DNA of 64,000 nucleotides from Pomphorhynchus laevis (GCA_012934845.2 WNNJ02002311.1:37141-101140); one strand, 5' to 3'; shown: positions 50,865 to 62,000, numbered from the stretch's first letter. Program-made: numbers and translations. The notes: generated by a model not told the origin, from the sequence alone.

Positions 50865-51860
50865 CCAATGAAACGAACAAGTAATAAACGCGGTAATACT
50901 AAGACAGCAACAAATTCATGTTCTTCAAAGTCATCGGCAAAAGGATTGGATCTGGCTTGTGATGAAAGCTGTGTGACTTTAAAGGTTAAATGCAACTTTG
51001 ATAAGTGTGATGTCTAGACTACAATCTCGATACCGTCTCATAAATCACCTATTTTGCCAACAAGAAAGTTATTTGTGGGTTCGGTATAGGCTCACTTTGC
51101 TCTTAGTTAACCAGCTGACATGACAAGGTTGATAATGATAAGTTATCAGATTAGATAAGTGCCAAATTGAATTGTTTTTTTTCGTTATACACAAGATAGT
51201 ACCGCTTAACAGTGTCGTTGGATCCACTTGATGCGTTATCACATTAGAACGAAGGGCTTGAACTCCCAAGTCTAACACAGTCTTGGAGAAGATGGTATCA
51301 ATCAAAGTACAGCAAAATCAAGCAGTTGTCTTCTTGCGATTATCTCGATTCTGGAGACGGGCATGTTGGTGCACCTGTTGATGACCATAAAGAATCGGCT
51401 TATATAGGTGAAGTCCCAGCACACTTATCACAAAGAATTTGAATCGTAAATTGGATAATGGATCTAAATACGTCAATTTCGCGAATGTGGTCGAATCGCA
51501 TTCGAGTAGCCCTCATGGCCGTTTATATGACGACGTGACATCTATACGTAAAATATGATTTAAAATTTCTGTTAAGAGAGAAGTAAGTATTGGTACAACT
51601 CAAAGTGGAAAAGCTTTTCCGTCTAAGAAGTCATGATAATAGTAGTGGTCGATCTCGTCTATTAAAAATGCTCCTTGGATCTCTCAAGGAAACATCGTGC
51701 TTGTTGACTCGGTGTAGAAAACTAAGGGGGTAGAATTTTCGTATATTCAAGGATTTATCTCGTGATGAAAGAGAACGAATAAAGCAAAAACTGATGTGGA
51801 CGATAATTTGTCCTATAGGGAGAAAAAATTATGCATACAAATTTTCAGGTTTGCAAACGA
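50865..51860 (+). pseudogene. CR1-like LINE I, ORF1 remnant
   Basis: Plus strand. LDLACDESCVTLKVKCNFDKC (in parts, 50949-51010), the PHD-like N-terminus, ends in a stop where the conserved Trp should be. VNFANVVES (about 51475) follows, and later GRSRLLKMLLGSLKETSC (about 51645-51700), FRIFKDLSRDERERIKQKL (about 51735-51790). The last part matches the LLKVILAT..IFRRDLSIEDRTRLKQ module of LINE D. Confidence 0.65.
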
Positions 51861-51908
51861 TAACCATTTGTCCAGTGGCTTTTTTATGTATAAGATGAAG
51901 CAATACTC

Positions 51909-52600
51909 TTGAGAAAATATAGGTACGCTTGTCAAATTAGATACTATGCGTTGTACTCATCGAAGGTTGATGTAAATAATAGGTTGAAAGTTGGTTATAG
52001 CAACATGCGTAGCCTATTATGTAATATCATGGATTGTCACCATATACTTTTATCTTCCGGATTTGACATATTTGCCATTTATGAAACGTGCATCCACGAT
52101 GGAATAGATGATGGTATCATAAGCGTGTCTAATTTTAGCATCATTAGTGCTGATAGGGCCGCACATCGCAGATGGGGAAAAGGTGCTTTATATGTTAGAT
52201 CGGTCATAAAAATAAAACACATGTTCACTTACTCAGATGCAGGTGGTACTTTTGAATTGTTATTTGTAAATATGTCTGTTTCTGGTAAGACTAATATTTG
52301 GCGTTTTTTACCGAGCACCAAAGTCAAACTGTTTGAGTATGGAGTTTGAAATTATAAGACATGCATTCAACAATAACCGTACGTTCATCTTAGTCGGCGA
52401 TTTTAATATCCCAGGTAATCAAATCGGTAATAATGGTGCTGCTCCGCGTTTACGGTGCTTAGCTGATAGTCTCTTTGGAACTTCTTGCATAATGATCTTA
52501 TTATTCAACGTGTAGATTTTGCTACTCGTTTACCACTTTCTCAATCAACAATACTAGATTTTGCCTTGTCTCGATCGCTCAATGACTTCAAAATTTGTAT
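51909..52600 (+). pseudogene. CR1-like LINE I, endonuclease remnant
   Basis: Plus strand. NRLKVGYSNMRSLLCNIMD (51980-52030), GFDIFAIYETCIHDGID (Glu of the ESW motif kept, Trp lost), FSIISADRAAH, KGALYVRSVI, then in a new frame NNRTFILVGDFNIPGNQ (52371-52420) and STILDFALSRS (52545-52580). The gene runs into a large inverted duplication at 52484-52804. Confidence 0.8.
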
Positions 52601-52804
52601 GCCAGTTCTCCTATCAGCAACTATAGTGATCATTTATACTGATCACCATAAATGATCAACTAAATAGTTGATCACTATAAATGATCAACTTTAGTGATCA
52701 TTTATAGCGATCGAGACAAGGCAAGATTTCGTATTGTTGATTGAGAAAGTGGTAAGCGAGTAGCAAAATCTACACGTTGAATGATAAGAAGATCATTATG
52801 CAAG
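52484..52804. repeat. Long inverted repeat (cruciform) in LINE I endonuclease
   Basis: An arm at 52484-52579 (96 bp, endonuclease sequence from CTTGCATAATGATC to TCGATCGCT) is mirrored as its reverse complement at 52706-52804 with only a few differences. The 126-bp centre contains four nested copies of TGATCATTTATAGTGATCA-like palindromes (52628-52705). The original LINE reading frame seems to resume after 52805 (GGAGAACTTTATCGGCAAC repeats part of 52605-52625), so this is a foldback duplication within the copy. Confidence 0.9.
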
Positions 52805-54860
52805 AGGTTACAAAAAGACTATAGGAGAACTTTATCGGCAACAGTGATCATTGTGTTTCAATTTTTGATATCAACATATTTGGAATGTAGTCTTGTGATA
52901 AAGTCGAAACTGTATTGTCTAAACGTATGTGGCACCGTGTAGATATAGCATCACTTGTTGAGTATGCAATCTCTATCTCGTTTGAAACATATTACTGACA
53001 TCGATGAGTAATGGAAAAACCTTCGCAAGAAGTTGATACTCATTTATAATTGTTTTGCCGCTGAGAAGCGTATAATGTTTACTAAATGATATATACCTCC
53101 ATGGTTTGACTCTTAATTGAGAACGCTGATACGTAACCGGAATTGCCTCTACAGGATATAATGTTCCGACCCAACATATCGTTCTAAATATAATGCTTGT
53201 CAAATCAATATGCTGGGCTTCGAGCTAAGAAAAAATTTCTCTACGAGTCCAAAATAATTAACTCATTTCATTTAGCCCCGAAAGTATCTTGGTCATATGC
53301 CCACAGAAGTAAATGTCTTAGGGCGCTTATATCGACGCTAAAGCTCGGAAATTAAATTATCGACTCTAGCGCAAATATCACAGACGTTTTCGCTTATACA
53401 TTTCGGCTGGTAAAGACTATTGTTGCAATTCACGAGATCATTGCTTATATTAACGCTACGTTTTCATATACGCCTAGTGTAGTCACACCATCTTCGGTAT
53501 AAGATGAGCTAACCAGATTATCGATTCATTCGTCTTCAGGACCTGATATCATTTACCCTTTACTAGTTTATACGTTGCGTAACCTTCTAGTTCATCCATT
53601 GGCAAAGTTGTTTCAACTGTCATTTGATACTGATAAGCTTCCGCTAGACTGGAAATGCGCTGTTGTTGTTCCAGTATTTAAGAAGGGTGACATTCACGTT
53701 CCTGAAAACTACAGACCCGTAAGCTTATATAGTATTGTGAGCATAGTGTTTGACGAATTTTTTGTAAATACATAGTGAATTCCTTACAGCGAGCGAAACT
53801 GATAATTCCAAATCAACATGATTTCACAACAGATAGGTCGTGCTTATTTAATCTTCTTTGTGCAAGAGAATAATGGGATAGCAGTGTTTCTGACGGTATT
53901 GCTGTGGATTGTATCTTCCTAGATTTCAGCAAGTCTTTTAATCGTATACGCCGTTATCATCTTTTAAAAATTGACATCAATCCAATTGTAGTGAATTAGA
54001 TTAAAGTTTTTGTCGCATTGATCATATTGTGTCTTTATATATGTTGGTATATAAGTAACAATATATACATCATATAGTGTCTTCATCTCGTAACGTCAAA
54101 TCTGGTATGCCTCAAGGTTCTGTTATTGAGCATATTCTGTTCAATATTTATCTAAACACATTACTGGTTCAGCTGCTGCAGGTAACTAGCTTTTGCTGAC
54201 TTTCTTAAGGTTTGGACAAAAGTTGAATCAAAATTAGACGTACATGCATTGCAGTTAGATTTAAATATGATTCATGAATTGAGTTATTTCACCGGTATTT
54301 GTCTAAATCTTAATATGTGTCTTAACTTACGGTTTGCACTCTCGGTATATGCTGGGATCCTGTTTGGTCAACTCAGTTTCTTTCACACGTGATCTAGATA
54401 TCGTTGTTCAATCATCGTTGAAGACACAGATGAACACTGATAGTATATGCTCTAAAAGCAGACGCATCTGTATATGCTAAAATTTCGTGTTGTTCGATGA
54501 ATGTTAGGTGCTTCAAAACGTTAGTCAATGCTTTAATAAGGTCTCATAAAATATGGCATTCAGGCCGCTCTTTTGTGTACCCAAAGCAAAGTTGAGTCTG
54601 TCGATAGCATTCTTAGACGCGGATCTAAATTATGTACCACAGTAGCTCGCATGCTGTACGCAGAGCGTTTAGTAGAGTTAGGTACGTGTTCTACCCGACC
54701 GCGATTACTAGATCTAGACTTGATAGCGATGTATAGGATTCATTTATTGTTCGATAAATGTGACTTTTAATTTTCAGCTTCTTAGATTTTGTCTACCTTC
54801 ATTTATATTTTACTTGCCATCCTTAATGTCATAAGACCTTTCCTCATAAGCTTTCAGATC
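52805..54860 (+). pseudogene. CR1-like LINE I, linker and RT remnant
   Basis: Plus strand, heavily decayed. SSGPDIIYPLLVY (about 53540), LPLDWKCAVVVPVFKKGD then NYRPVSLYSIVSIV (53635-53750), NQHDFTTDRSCLFNLLCARE (about 53815-53870), IFLDFSKSFNRI (about 53910-53945), GMPQGSVIEHILFNIYLN (about 54105-54155), then thumb VESVDSILRRGSKLCT and RPRLLDLDLIAMYRIHLLF (54588-54755). With 50865-52600 it forms one nearly full-length but old copy. 54780-54980 is AT-rich with no clear terminal hairpin. Confidence 0.75.
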
Positions 54861-54983
54861 AGTTAACTGATTCTACGTATTTCGTATTATATACAAATTA
54901 TAAAAATTAAATATTTTAATCTAAAATATTTAATATTTATATACTTTAAATATTTATATATAAAAATAAGTATTTATTTCTAC

Positions 54984-55078
54984 GCGGCAAATGCGTGCCA
55001 GCGCACGCTTACGTGACCACAAAAAAACATCTAAGTCATGTACCAAGAAGGCGAGAACGGAGGAGCTATTTGCTTAAT
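54984..55078 (-). mobile_element. L2-like 3' tail only (about 100 bp)
   Basis: The family terminal hairpin (GCGTGCGCTGGCACGC in sense; 55020-54984 overall) and about 55 bp of upstream 3' UTR and last codons, ending in AAATAAAT. It is an extremely 5'-truncated insertion that abuts the PLE tail at 55080. Confidence 0.85.
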
Positions 55079-55079
55079 T

Positions 55080-55545
55080 CAACATAGCAGCGGGTCAAAT
55101 ACATGCTAATGACGTATTTCCTTTGATGAAATAGGATTATCTATGCATCTAATTAAATAAAAAGCATATTGTTTATTATCCATCCATAATTTTCTCGATC
55201 ATTTTCTCGAGCGTAGTATATTTTTCTAGCATTTTAATATTTACAATTCATAAAAAATTCCGTATAAGAGTTTAAATCTATTTTTAATTATATCTTGATG
55301 ATTTATACATTTATCAGATTTCTGTTTGATTATATTTTTATAAAATCAAATAATTTCAGTTCCTTAAATTGTTATATATCTAACTCCTCACCAATTTTGA
55401 ATCTGGTTCACGCTATTATTATACATGTTTTTTACCCTTGATTTTCATTCAATTTATACCTCTAATTATAGTCTGTTTTTAGCTCATATTCTACTAAAAC
55501 TGCCTCCAAAATTCTTTATATAATACAGGTATAAAAAAGATTTAT
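55080..55545 (-). mobile_element. Penelope-like element 3' fragment
   Basis: On the minus strand this repeats the last part of the PLE at 10550-10760. IIKNRFKLL (about 55290), WMDNKQYAFYLIRCIDNP (about 55195-55140) and the non-coding CATTAGCATGTATTTGACCC then GCTGCTATGTTG (55117-55081). The RT core is absent. It is sandwiched between two L2-like copies in the same orientation. Confidence 0.7.
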
Positions 55546-55551
55546 TTTTAA

Positions 55552-57720
55552 GTAATAAATGCATGCCGGCACACGCTTACATGACCACAACAACAAAAAA
55601 ATCTAAATCATGTGTCGAGGAAGTGGGTACGGAGGCGGCATTTGAATGCAATAAAGGAGGGAGCGCGGCGGACGTCGAGTGGGAGCTGATTCCAGGCGAG
55701 TGGGGCGGCGACGAGGAAGGATCGGATACCGTAGTTGTGTGAGTAATTAGGAACGTAGAGTAAGAGGGAATTACGGAAACGCAGTGATAGAGATGTGGGA
55801 CAAGTGTCGTTTAAGAAAGGGAGATTGGTGAAATATAGGAGCCGACAGTGATAACAGGAAAAGTTACGAGAAGAAGGCGGAGTTGTATGCGGAGGTAGAT
55901 GGTAGGCCAGGAGAGTTGAGTAAGATATGTGGATGTGTGGTCAATGCGACGGAGACGTAGGAGCACTCGAACGGCGGAGGTGATGATGCGTCGTAGGGGT
56001 AGGATGATAGATTTTGAAGAATTAGCGAAAATGCTAAGGCAGTAATCGATTTTAGGGAAAAGAAGAGACATACAGAAACGAAAGCCGATAAGGGAGCGGA
56101 TACGGCGGATGTCACGAAGAATTAAGTTAGACGAGCGGACCTTGTCGCGGACGAAGGGTTTAAGGGAAATGTGATCATCGAAATGAAATCCTAAGAAAGT
56201 GAGATTGTGGACTACGGGGATGATTGATGATACAAAAGAAATAGGATGAAGAGATATGTTAGGTTGACGAGGAAGGATCCACATTATTTTGAACTTGTCG
56301 AAGTTTAGAACGAGATGGAGATTGGAGAGACGCTTGTAGATAGGAGAAAGACAGTTGGAGACAGAAATGCCGATATCGTGTATGCGATGGGCTGGTGCAT
56401 GAGCATAGATGATGATGTCATCGGCGTATTGCATGACGTTTAAGGAGTAATGTTTGATAAACGGAAAAATATCGCTGAGTAGAAGAGAGAAAAGCAAGGG
56501 TTCTAGGACTGTACCTTGTGGGACCCCGCAGAAAATAAGGATGGGAGGATAGGATGATGACTTAGAACAGACCAGAAAATAATGGTCGGATAGATATGAG
56601 GCAAATTATGCTACGGATTAGGAAGAAAAGCCGTAATTATAACGAAGGCGAGAAAGGAGGATAGAGTGGTCGAGGATGTCGAAGGCGGATGAGAGGTCGA
56701 GGGAGATAAGAATACGATATAAAGCCCCTTCACGAGAAATGAGTAGGTCGTTGTAAACTTTCAGTAGGCGATTTCTGTGGAGTGATTAGAGCGGAAAGCG
56801 GATTGGAAAGGAGGGTACAGATTAGACGAAGATAGATAAACGTTGATCTGTGTTAAGATAAGGCGCTCTAAGAGCTTGGAAAGAGTAGGGAGGAGTTAAA
56901 TAAGACGATAGCTAGAAAGAAGTTAGTGGTCGAGGGATTGTTTCTTAAGGAGAGGGCGAACGTTGGCGGATTTCCAGTGTGAAGGGAATATACGACTGCG
57001 GATGGACGAGTTAAACAAGGTGGTGTGGAAAGGGAATATCGATGAGCATATGGATTTAAGTATGTGGGTAGGCAAAGGATCGTCAGTGGAGGTTTTGCTG
57101 GGCAAGGACATGACGACAGATGAGACTTCGGCAGGTGAGACAGGGAGAAGATGAAAGAGTTTCGAAAGGATGAGATAAGACTGGACAGTGTAGGATATGA
57201 TGGAGACGGGTGTGAGAGAGCAACGTGGATACTTTGGTCTGGAGAAATGACGAATAGTCATGGGCATTGATGTTGCAAGGCGAAGAGGAGCGATTAAGTA
57301 TTGAGTTAAAAGTACGCTAGAGAGTCTTAGAGTTGAATGAAGTAACGATTTTATGCTGCCTGAAGGAGTTGCATGTGGTACGTAGTAGGTTGAGATGAGA
57401 TCGGCGAAGAGCAAGATAGGAATCACGGAAAGACGGAATGATCGAGCGGAAATCACGTCTGAGAGAGCGATGATAGACTCGAACAGCATGACGGCGTCGA
57501 CGCTTTGAGAGTAGTGTCATAGGATGCCAAACCATGAGGCACGGTGCAAGCGACGGTGTTGGTTAGGCTTAAAGGTCAAGTGAAGATCGAGAGTGGATTG
57601 GAGTTCAGAGTCGAAAAGAAAGACAAGATCGTCAGGATAGGATGATGTTATTGTGTGAGAAGAAAGATACGATTTAAGTAAGGTGGAGCGGAGAAGGGGG
57701 AGGTCGAGATTTCTCCTAAG
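55552..57720 (-). pseudogene. L2-like (A) RT and linker, 5'-truncated
   Basis: Minus strand. 3' hairpin CGTGTGCCGGCATGC (55588-55552), a decayed thumb end, a 228-codon open RT part (56497-55811: NVMQYADDIIIYAHAPAHRI, SLKPFVRDKVRSSNLILRDI, LLFPKIDYCLSIFANSS), then motif A region (about 56700, LDLSSAFDILDHS), and upstream a 188-codon frame (57489-56923) with the linker. The 5' edge is at about 57720, inside the endonuclease/linker, where it meets CR1-like thumb sequence on the other strand. Confidence 0.85.
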
Positions 57721-57721
57721 G

Positions 57722-58140
57722 CGACGATTAAACTCAGGATCCTTGGAATTCCATTAGTATGTAAAAGCCTAGCTATAGCTGATATAGTGCTGGTGCGGTA
57801 AGCCCGTAATGTCTTCTACCCACCATCTCAATCACTTATTTAGTTTTCATGATTCCAAAAAACTGCGAGAACAAAGATTGATGCTCAAATATAATCGAAA
57901 GCTTTATCGATATCACCAGTATATTAGAGTCTGTGTAGTGAATCAATGTTATCGACTACCATTTGCAACTATTGATGGTCAAAGCAACAAAGCATTCAAT
58001 CTAGCATTGAATTTGTACCTCGAAGTTGATGCGATTAACACCTGATTGTTACATTTTTATTTTTCTGTTTGTTTTTATATTTGTTTTCCAGCCAGACAAG
58101 CAATCGCTTACATACTGATGTATAAAAATATTGTTTAAAT
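57722..58140 (+). pseudogene. CR1-like thumb end and 3' tail
   Basis: Plus strand. LRILGIPLVCKSLAIADIVL (57733-57790), then HDSKKLREQRLMLKYNRKLY, RYHQYIRVCVVNQCYRLPF (57847-57965). This matches LINE D's thumb (GHRLMLKHRRKVHRHYQDIR..VINSWNRLP) closely in spacing. A hairpin AAGCAATCGCTT at 58098-58109 and ACTGATGTATAAAAATATTG resemble the CR1-like end. Confidence 0.75.
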
Positions 58141-59100
58141 CAATTAATATCAAAGATCACATAAATGGACAAAAATTTGAATGTAGCCTAAATTAATGCA
58201 GTCTTTCTTTTAATTGCGTATTAGATTAGAATACACTAAAGCTTAAGGAATACTATTGCATACCTTATGTTCTGCGATGGAATTTGACCGAAACGTGATA
58301 TAGTGGGATGAATTAAAGCTGTCGTACTGCTGGATATATAAAGAAATATGATTTACAAAGCGATTTCAGCATTTTTATTTTCCACAAAAGGTATGGAGGT
58401 TTAAAGCTAATACCACTTGGAATTTTTCGCCTAGATAGAACACATTAAAAGTGTTATTTTCGACACCGAAAAATAACTAGATTGGTAAATAATTTTTTGA
58501 ATAAACTCGAAAAATACTAAATGTTACAGGATACAAACGGTTTGAAAGATTTGTTGCAAGAAGTAACTATCATCTGCAAGCATAATGATGTACATTTCCT
58601 TCATCGTATGTGCATTTGTACGATTTACGACATTTGTTTCATTTAAAATCATTTATCGACATAATATTAATTAATTCATCTTCAATATCTTATCAATATC
58701 TTTGTTTCTTGCATAATACAACAGTGGAAATTTATATCTTACACAACTTAATATTCGTGTTTATTAAAATTTGTAAAACAAATTATTGGTCAAAAGTACT
58801 GTAATACATTTTATAGAAAGTATACGCCATCGTGTGGTAATTAAACCAGTCCATAATTGTAGATCCGACTAATTAACACAAGCAGGAAATTGAATTTTAT
58901 CTGCAAACGTTTCGCCGTCGGCTTTATCTATCTAAAAAACAGGTACAATAAGACAGTAATAATAAAATTTTATGAATAAAACAACCGATAACTATCTAAT
59001 TATCATAAATACGCAAGAACACAATTAGAGTCAGGAAAAAATGAAAAAATATTTTGTTAACTAATTACTTCCATCTCCTTTCGTCTTCATCAACTATTAC
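58141..59100. other. AT-rich spacer, nothing recognised
   Basis: About 960 bp with no domain seen. The open stretch at 58610-58804 (+) is AT-driven and probably chance. Confidence 0.6.
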
Positions 59101-59104
59101 GAAC

Positions 59105-59705
59105 TCAAGTCCAGAGGAATATGAGCCCCCTGCCGCACCAGCGGGCCGCCTTCCGACTGAACTATTCAAGGTATCTCACCTCCCTAAGAATCCTGTTGAG
59201 GTAAGACAGTAACGAAAAACATTAAAAATTGAAAACACTGAAATTTTTCAAACTGCTATTTTTTCCAGTGGGATGTGGTATTATCGCTGCCACTACCACA
59301 TGGTAAAAACATGCATGTCGGAGGTATCAAATGATTTCATAAGCATGCAATTTCAAGAAAAAATTGCTGAAAATAATAGCAAGATCAAGATAAGTGATTC
59401 AAATCTTGCTAATACTTCTTCCTTGGAGGCACTTCCTCTTATTAAAAAATCTACAAACCTAGTGATCATAGCCCCTATAGTCCTCATGGACACGAAGGTT
59501 AGCTTCAATTACCTCCGAAAGAATTTTATAATGAAATTCCATAACAATCGAATACTGTTTAATTTTGCCAAGACGGTAGGTACTAGCTAGCGTGTCTCTG
59601 TTTCGATCGACGATTTGGAAAAAGAGTACTTGAAATTTAGCAAGCAGAATCTTAAAGACGTTACTAAAATCTCCTTCAAGCCTACCCAGGCAACTGTAAA
59701 TATCT
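59105..59705 (+). CDS. Unrecognised spliced host gene fragment
   Basis: A coding-like stretch, SSPEEYEPPAAPAGRLPTEL then FKVSHLPKNPVE (59105-59200), ends at a strong donor, GAG|GTAAGA. After 68 bp comes a polypyrimidine tract and acceptor (TTTTTTCCAG, 59259-59268), and the frame continues in phase as WDVVLSLPLPHGKNMHVGG (59269-59325). Downstream, in another frame, a long plausible stretch runs 59318-59590 (LANTSSLEALPLIKKSTNLV, DTKVSFNYLRKNFIMKFHNN), then SVSIDDLEKEYLKFSKQNLK to 59700, suggesting further exons or damage. I do not recognise the protein. The L2-like LINE begins at about 59705, so the gene looks cut by it. Could be a pseudogene. Confidence 0.45.
59201..59268 (+). other. Candidate spliceosomal intron (68 bp)
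   Basis: GTAAGA donor, AT-rich body with AAAAATTGAAAACACTGA before a T-rich tract, and TTTTTTCCAG acceptor. The length is not a multiple of three and it contains stops, so it would have to be spliced. Confidence 0.55.
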
Positions 59706-61528
59706 TCTCATCTCAACCTACTACGTACCAAATGCAACTCCTTCTGACAGCATAAAACCATCACTTCATTCAACTCTAAGACACTAGCATACTTTTAACT
59801 CAATCCTTGCTCGCTCCTCTTCGCCGTGCAAAATCAATGCCCGTGATTATTCGTCATTTCTCCAGATTAAAGTATCCACGTTTCTATCACACACCCAGGT
59901 CTCCATCATAACCCATTCTTCCCCGCCTCGCATCATCCTCCCGAAACTCTTTCATCTTCTCCTTGTCTAACCTGCCGAAGTTTCATCTCTCCACATGTCC
60001 TTGCCCAGCAAAACCTCACCTGCCGATCCCCTGCCTACCCACATATTTAAATCCATATGCCTATCGATATCCCCTTTTCTCACAACCTTGTTTAACTCGT
60101 CTATCCGCATCTTCCCTTCACTATGGAAATCCGCAATCGTTCGTCCAACCTTAAGAAACAATCGCTCGACCCCTCCTTCCTTCTAACTATCGCCCCATTT
60201 CACTACTCCCTACTATTTCTAAGCTCTTAGAACGCCTCATCTTAATACAGATCAACGCATATCTATCTTCGTCAAATCTGAGTCCTCATTTCCAATCCGC
60301 TTTGCGCTCTAATCACTCCACAGAAATTGCCTGCATGAAAGTTTACAACGACATACTCATTTCTCGAGACAAGACTCTCTATAGTGTTCTCATCTTCCTC
60401 GACCTCTTCTCCGCCTTTGACATTGTCGACCACTCCATCCTCCTTTTTCGCCTTCGTTATGATTACGGCTTTTCTTCCTCCTCCGTAGCATGGTTTGCCT
60501 CATATCTATCCGACCGTTCCTTTCGCATCTGTTCTAATTCATCATCCTCTCCTCCCATCCCTTATTTTTGCGGTGTCCTACAAGGTTTAGTTCCAGGTCC
60601 CCTGCTTTTATCTCTTCTGCTTAACGATCTCTCTCCGTTTATCAAACCATACTCCTTTAACGTCACGCAATATGCCGATGACATTCTCATCTATGCTTAT
60701 ACACCCGCTCATCGCATACACGATATCTGCATTTCTACCTCAAACTTTCTTTTTCCTATCTACAAACGTCTCTCCAATCTCCATCTCGTTCTAAACTCCG
60801 ACAAGTTCAAAATAATGTGGATCCTCTCCTGTAAACCAAACATATCTCCTCCCACTGTATATTTTGCCTCATCGATCATCCCCATAGTCCACAATCTCAC
60901 TTTCTTAGGCTTCCATTTCGATGATAACCTTTCCCTTAAACCCTTCGTCCGTGACAAGGTTCCGCTCGTCTAACTTAATTCTCCGTGACATCCGCCGTAT
61001 CCGCCCCCTTATCGACTTCCCTTATTGTATGTATTTTCTTTCATCGCTTCTTTTCCCTCAAATCGATTACTTCTTAGCCTATTCGCCAATTCTCCAAAAT
61101 CCATCATCCTACCCGTACAACGCATAATCAACTCCGCCGTTCGAGTGCTCTTTCGTCTCCGTCGCTTCGACAACACATCCACATATCTTGCCAAACTCTC
61201 CTGGCCCACCATCCACATCTGCATCAAACTCCACCTCCTTCTCGTAACTTTTCGTCTTATCCTGTCGGATCCCCTCGTTCATCAACCTTCCTTGTTTAGA
61301 CGACACTCGCCTCACCTCGCTATCGATGCGTTCCCGTCATACCCTCTTACTCCACGTTCCTAATTACTCCAACAACTACGGTCTCCGATCCTTCCTCGTC
61401 GCCGCCTCACTCGCCTGGAATCAACTCCCTCTCGACGTCCGCCGCGCTCCCTCCTTTATCACATTCAAACACCTCCTCCGTTCACACCTTCTCGACACAT
61501 GATTTACATTTTTGTTTTGTTTTTTATT
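59706..61528 (+). pseudogene. L2-like (A) RT, 5'-truncated
   Basis: Plus strand. Linker remnant (59705-59990), SLPSKTSPADPLPTHIFKSI (59998), then a 223-codon open core at 60302-60973: RSNHSTEIACMKVYNDILIS, FLDLFSAFDIVDHSI (motif A; Ser-Ser becomes Phe-Ser), FCGVLQGLVPGPLLL (motif B, altered VPQGSV), TQYADDILIYAY (motif C), SDKFKIMWILSCKP, GFHFDDNLSLKPF. The thumb follows in other frames to FKHLLRSHLLDT and a stop at about 61503. The 3' hairpin is absent; at about 61528 the sequence turns into an I/Jockey-like ORF1. Confidence 0.85.
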
Positions 61529-62000
61529 AGTGCACAAGAGTGGACTTATCCACACTGTAACCAGGACCATCAATGGAGGCACTGGGCATCATCTTGCCAC
61601 AAGAAAAAACGCTGTGGTGTATGCACTTTGAACGACGAGAACCACACTGATTCCTGCAACGCAGCACCTTGTTGTGTCAAGTGTAACGTCCAGCATCCGG
61701 CCTGGTCCTGGAAAAGTTCTAAATAATAAGAATACCAGAAACGGTACGCAATTGCCGCATATAACAAGTCTCCCAAGTTGCATCTATTGTTACGCTTCTA
61801 CAGAAACTGACCGAGGCTGTCATGTTGCTTAGTAAGGATACGACACACTCGGTTATTCAATCGAACAAACGTTCATCCTCGAGCAAAACTACATCGATCA
61901 AATTGCAGCAGTAAGACTATCATTGGTCTATTCTGGAAAATGACGATATTTCCCAAACCAGCCAAGGAGCGGTCAGTTGTCATGCTATTAAGGCCGGAGG
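61529..62000 (+). pseudogene. I/Jockey-like LINE, ORF1 zinc knuckles
   Basis: Plus strand. WTYPHCNQDHQWRHWASSC, RCGVCTLNDENHTDSC and CCVKCNVQHPAW (61541-61715) form three CCHC-like knuckles, as in ORF1 of Jockey/I/R1 elements. Basic low-complexity sequence follows. It is the partner of 8110-8555 (-). The rest of the ORF1 protein to about 62000 is broken. Confidence 0.75.
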
